A stretch of DNA of 7,228 bases from BOG-908 sp964244695 (GTDB lineage: Bacteria; Pseudomonadota; Alphaproteobacteria; Acetobacterales; Acetobacteraceae), in the NCBI GenBank assembly GCA_964244695.1, contig CAXTJZ010000204.1, positions 1 to 7,228 of the forward strand, given 5' to 3'. The notes under the pieces were generated by a model. That model was not told the origin of the DNA, made no database searches, and saw nothing but the letters and a program-made list of their open reading frames with translations. Positions within the stretch are counted from its first letter, which is position 1. Each line of letters starts with the position of its first letter. The translations under genes were made by a program, and so were the position numbers. This document shows, in pieces, positions 6,150 through 7,228 of this stretch.

Positions 6150-6612
6150 CCCCGCGCAAGCGGGGTTCCGACCTACCCAGCCAACCATCCTCGTAGAGGA
6201 TGCTGGCTGGAACCGCCTGGTGCCGGGCGCCGCCCGCCTCGCAGCCCGCGCCGCCATGGCCGCCGGCGGCGCCGGCACGGTGGTGCTGAGCTCAGACCGC
6301 GCGGTGAAATCCCTCAACGCCCTGCACCGCCGCCGCAACAAGCCCACGAACGTGCTGACCTTCAACCTCGGCCCCAGCCCCGCGGGCGGTTTCCTCGGCG
6401 GGGACATTGTGCTCGCGTTAGGCACCGTGCGACGTGAGGCCGCCGCTGCAGGCCGCCTTCCCAGCGACCACCTGGCCCACCTTGTCGTCCATGGCGCGCT
6501 GCATCTGCGCGGGCATGACCACCACCACGTAGGCGACGCGCGGCGGATGGAGATGGAGGAGGCGCGTATCCTCAGCCGGATCGGCGTGCCTAATCCGTGG
6601 AAGCGAAGATGA
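6130..6612 (+). CDS. ybeY: Endoribonuclease YbeY, 16S rRNA maturation factor
   Basis: Zinc-dependent single-strand RNase needed for 16S rRNA 3'-end maturation and late-stage 70S ribosome quality control in E. coli. The 160-residue length fits the family. The metal-binding signature HGALHLRGHDH (121-131) supplies histidines 121, 125 and 131. Upstream are NKPTNVLTF (70-78) and GDIVLA (91-96), both typical. The ATG at 6130 has GGGAG (6121-6125) four bases before it and lies inside the phoH end; no other in-frame start exists before the conserved part (PTILVEDAGW, residues 18-27). The first 27 codons contain two strong hairpins, which is unusual for an initiation region. The stop codon overlaps the first base pairs of repeat copy 2. 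Confidence 0.95.
   Translation: MEPSSPNPAQAGFRPTQPTILVEDAGWNRLVPGAARLAARAAMAAGGAGTVVLSSDRAVKSLNALHRRRNKPTNVLTFNLGPSPAGGFLGGDIVLALGTVRREAAAAGRLPSDHLAHLVVHGALHLRGHDHHHVGDARRMEMEEARILSRIGVPNPWKRR
6148..6167 (+). other. GC-rich hairpin with GNRA tetraloop at the phoH stop / ybeY start
   Basis: AACCCCGC (6148-6155) pairs perfectly with GCGGGGTT (6160-6167) around the tetraloop GCAA, which is a GNRA loop. It begins in the last two bases of the phoH stop and covers ybeY codons 7-13. No U tract follows, so it is not an ordinary intrinsic terminator. It could stall ribosomes, protect an mRNA end, or tune ybeY translation; this is inference from structure only. Confidence 0.55.
6177..6210 (+). other. 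Second hairpin within the ybeY 5' coding region
   Basis: An inner perfect 7-bp stem CATCCTC (6186-6192) with GAGGATG (6196-6202), loop GTA, is extended by an outer perfect 6-bp stem CCAGCC (6177-6182) with GGCTGG (6205-6210) across a small internal loop. It lies nine bases after the first hairpin and covers codons 16-27 of ybeY. The encoded residues (QPTILVEDAGW) belong to the conserved start of YbeY, so the structure is superimposed on constrained coding sequence. Confidence 0.5.
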
Positions 6613-6800
6613 AGGAAGGCAAGGCAAGCAGTTCTTTTTTGAAAAAAAGAACCAAAAAACGTTTGCTACCCCGCCTGCATCGGGACACGCCCTGGTTCTG
6701 CCAGAGCGCGTCTCTGCAAAACCGGCGCGCACCTACATGCCAGCGCAGTGACAAAAGTTTTTTGCTTCTTTTTTCCAAAAAAGAAGGCCTTTCTTCCTTC
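6611..6800. repeat. Composite palindromic intergenic repeat, copy 2 (190 bp)
   Basis: Same architecture as the repeat at 3469-3599. Outer 8-bp inverted ends (GAAGGAAG 6611-6618, CTTCCTTC 6793-6800); left hairpin with 10-bp arms (GTTCTTTTTT 6631-6640, AAAAAAGAAC 6643-6652); a long-range stem CAAAAAACGTTT (6653-6664) with AAAAGTTTTTTG (6753-6764), one mismatch in 12; and a right hairpin with 10-bp arms (CTTCTTTTTT 6765-6774, AAAAAAGAAG 6777-6786). The core (6665-6752) is longer than in copy 1 and unrelated to it by eye; it contains a small CAGAG/CTCTG stem at 6702-6716. It overlaps the ybeY stop and ends 14 bases before the next ATG, so it occupies the whole gap between ybeY and the corC-like gene. 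Confidence 0.85.
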
Positions 6801-6814
6801 TCCAGTGCCGCTCG

Positions 6815-7228
6815 ATGAGCGACTCCTCCGGCACCACTCTCCTCAACCGCATAGGCAGCCTCCTGGGCACCCGCGCCCGCCGCCACGAGCACGGCGTGCG
6901 CGAATCCATAGCCGAACTCGTCCAGGAAGCCGCCGACGCCGGCGACACTGACGGCGAGATCCCCGAACTCGACCGCCAGGAACGCGCGCTCATCGCCAAC
7001 GTGCTCCGCCTGCGCGGCGCCACCGCAGACGACGTGATGATCCCGCGCGCCGACATCATCGCCATGCCCGTGGACCTGACGTGGGACCAGGCGGTCGAGC
7101 TGATACGCCGCGAGGGCCACAGCCGAATGCCGGTCTATCGCGAACAGCTCGATGACATCGTCGGCATGGTACATATGAAGGATGTCTTTGGCTGGGACGG
7201 CAAACCGGAAGCTTTGCGGATGGAGAGC
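6815..7228 (+). CDS. CorC/HlyC-type CBS-domain protein (YbeX-like), 5' part
   Basis: The first 138 codons are present and the gene runs off the right end. The protein starts directly with an acidic helical region and has no hydrophobic segments, so it resembles the soluble E. coli CorC/YbeX form (about 290 residues) and not the membrane-bound DUF21 type. Recognisable are ELDRQERALIANVLRLRG (51-68), VMIPRADI (74-81) and the first CBS motif GHSRMPVYRE with IVGMVHMKDVF (101-125). CBS pairs bind adenine nucleotides; the family is linked to magnesium or cobalt homeostasis, and ybeX in E. coli also to ribosome metabolism. It follows ybeY as in E. coli, where lnt comes next. The ATG at 6815 lacks a clear ribosome-binding site, and repeat copy 2 ends 14 bases upstream, so expression must cross, or begin within, that element. 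Confidence 0.88.
   Translation, partial: MSDSSGTTLLNRIGSLLGTRARRHEHGVRESIAELVQEAADAGDTDGEIPELDRQERALIANVLRLRGATADDVMIPRADIIAMPVDLTWDQAVELIRREGHSRMPVYREQLDDIVGMVHMKDVFGWDGKPEALRMES

Noticed and set aside
5025..6425. 466-codon minus-strand frame opposite phoH and ybeY
   Set aside because: Same antisense GC-skew artefact; the + strand carries complete PhoH and YbeY motifs.
6590..7174. Frames on both strands running through repeat copy 2, giving Lys/Phe-rich peptides
   Set aside because: The Lys and Phe runs come from the A6/T6 tracts of the repeat. The frames differ between copies and overlap known genes.

Overview
The window is GC-rich chromosomal DNA from what looks like an alphaproteobacterium, probably of the Acetobacteraceae or a near relative. 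Three things suggest this: the GC-ending codon use, the gene order acyltransferase - miaB - phoH - ybeY - corC-like (the E. coli miaB-ybeZYX order preceded by a PlsC-type gene), and an intergenic repeat with AT-rich stems of the form C-A6-CTT ... AAG-T6-G, which I associate with acetic acid bacteria. The lineage is an inference; no rRNA or taxon-specific marker is present. All confidently called genes are on the + strand.

Layout: (1) positions 2-895, the 3' end of uvrA (nucleotide excision repair), closed by a 15-bp perfect inverted repeat at 900-930. (2) 896-1171, a leader without ATG, in which the frame of the next gene is already open from 1004. (3) 1172-2278, a six-helix membrane protein with a C-terminal GGEEF diguanylate cyclase domain. 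(4) 2279-2535, a gap holding a 16-bp perfect palindrome (2495-2510) and a doubtful 66-codon minus-strand reading frame. (5) 2536-3462, a PlsC/LPLAT-family acyltransferase. (6) 3469-3599, a composite palindromic repeat, followed at 3602-3634 by a possible RpoH (sigma-32-type) promoter. (7) 3751-5106 miaB, 5103-6149 phoH and 6130-6612 ybeY, joined by overlaps of 4 and 20 bases. (8) 6611-6800, a second, longer copy of the composite repeat. (9) 6815-7228, the start of a CorC/HlyC-type CBS-domain gene that runs off the end.

The miaB-phoH-ybeY block is a translationally coupled RNA-metabolism operon: MiaB makes the ms2i6A37 tRNA modification, PhoH is a P-loop ATPase, and YbeY is a metal-dependent RNase acting in 16S rRNA maturation and quality control. 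The E. coli ybeZYX genes are heat-shock genes, which fits the possible RpoH site upstream of miaB.

Points most worth a second look: the repeat family, whose three copies each begin at or within 6 bases of a stop codon; the copy placed between ybeY and the corC-like gene; the RpoH-like site; two strong hairpins in the first 27 codons of ybeY; and the missing canonical start codon of the GGDEF gene. I found no wholly new system.
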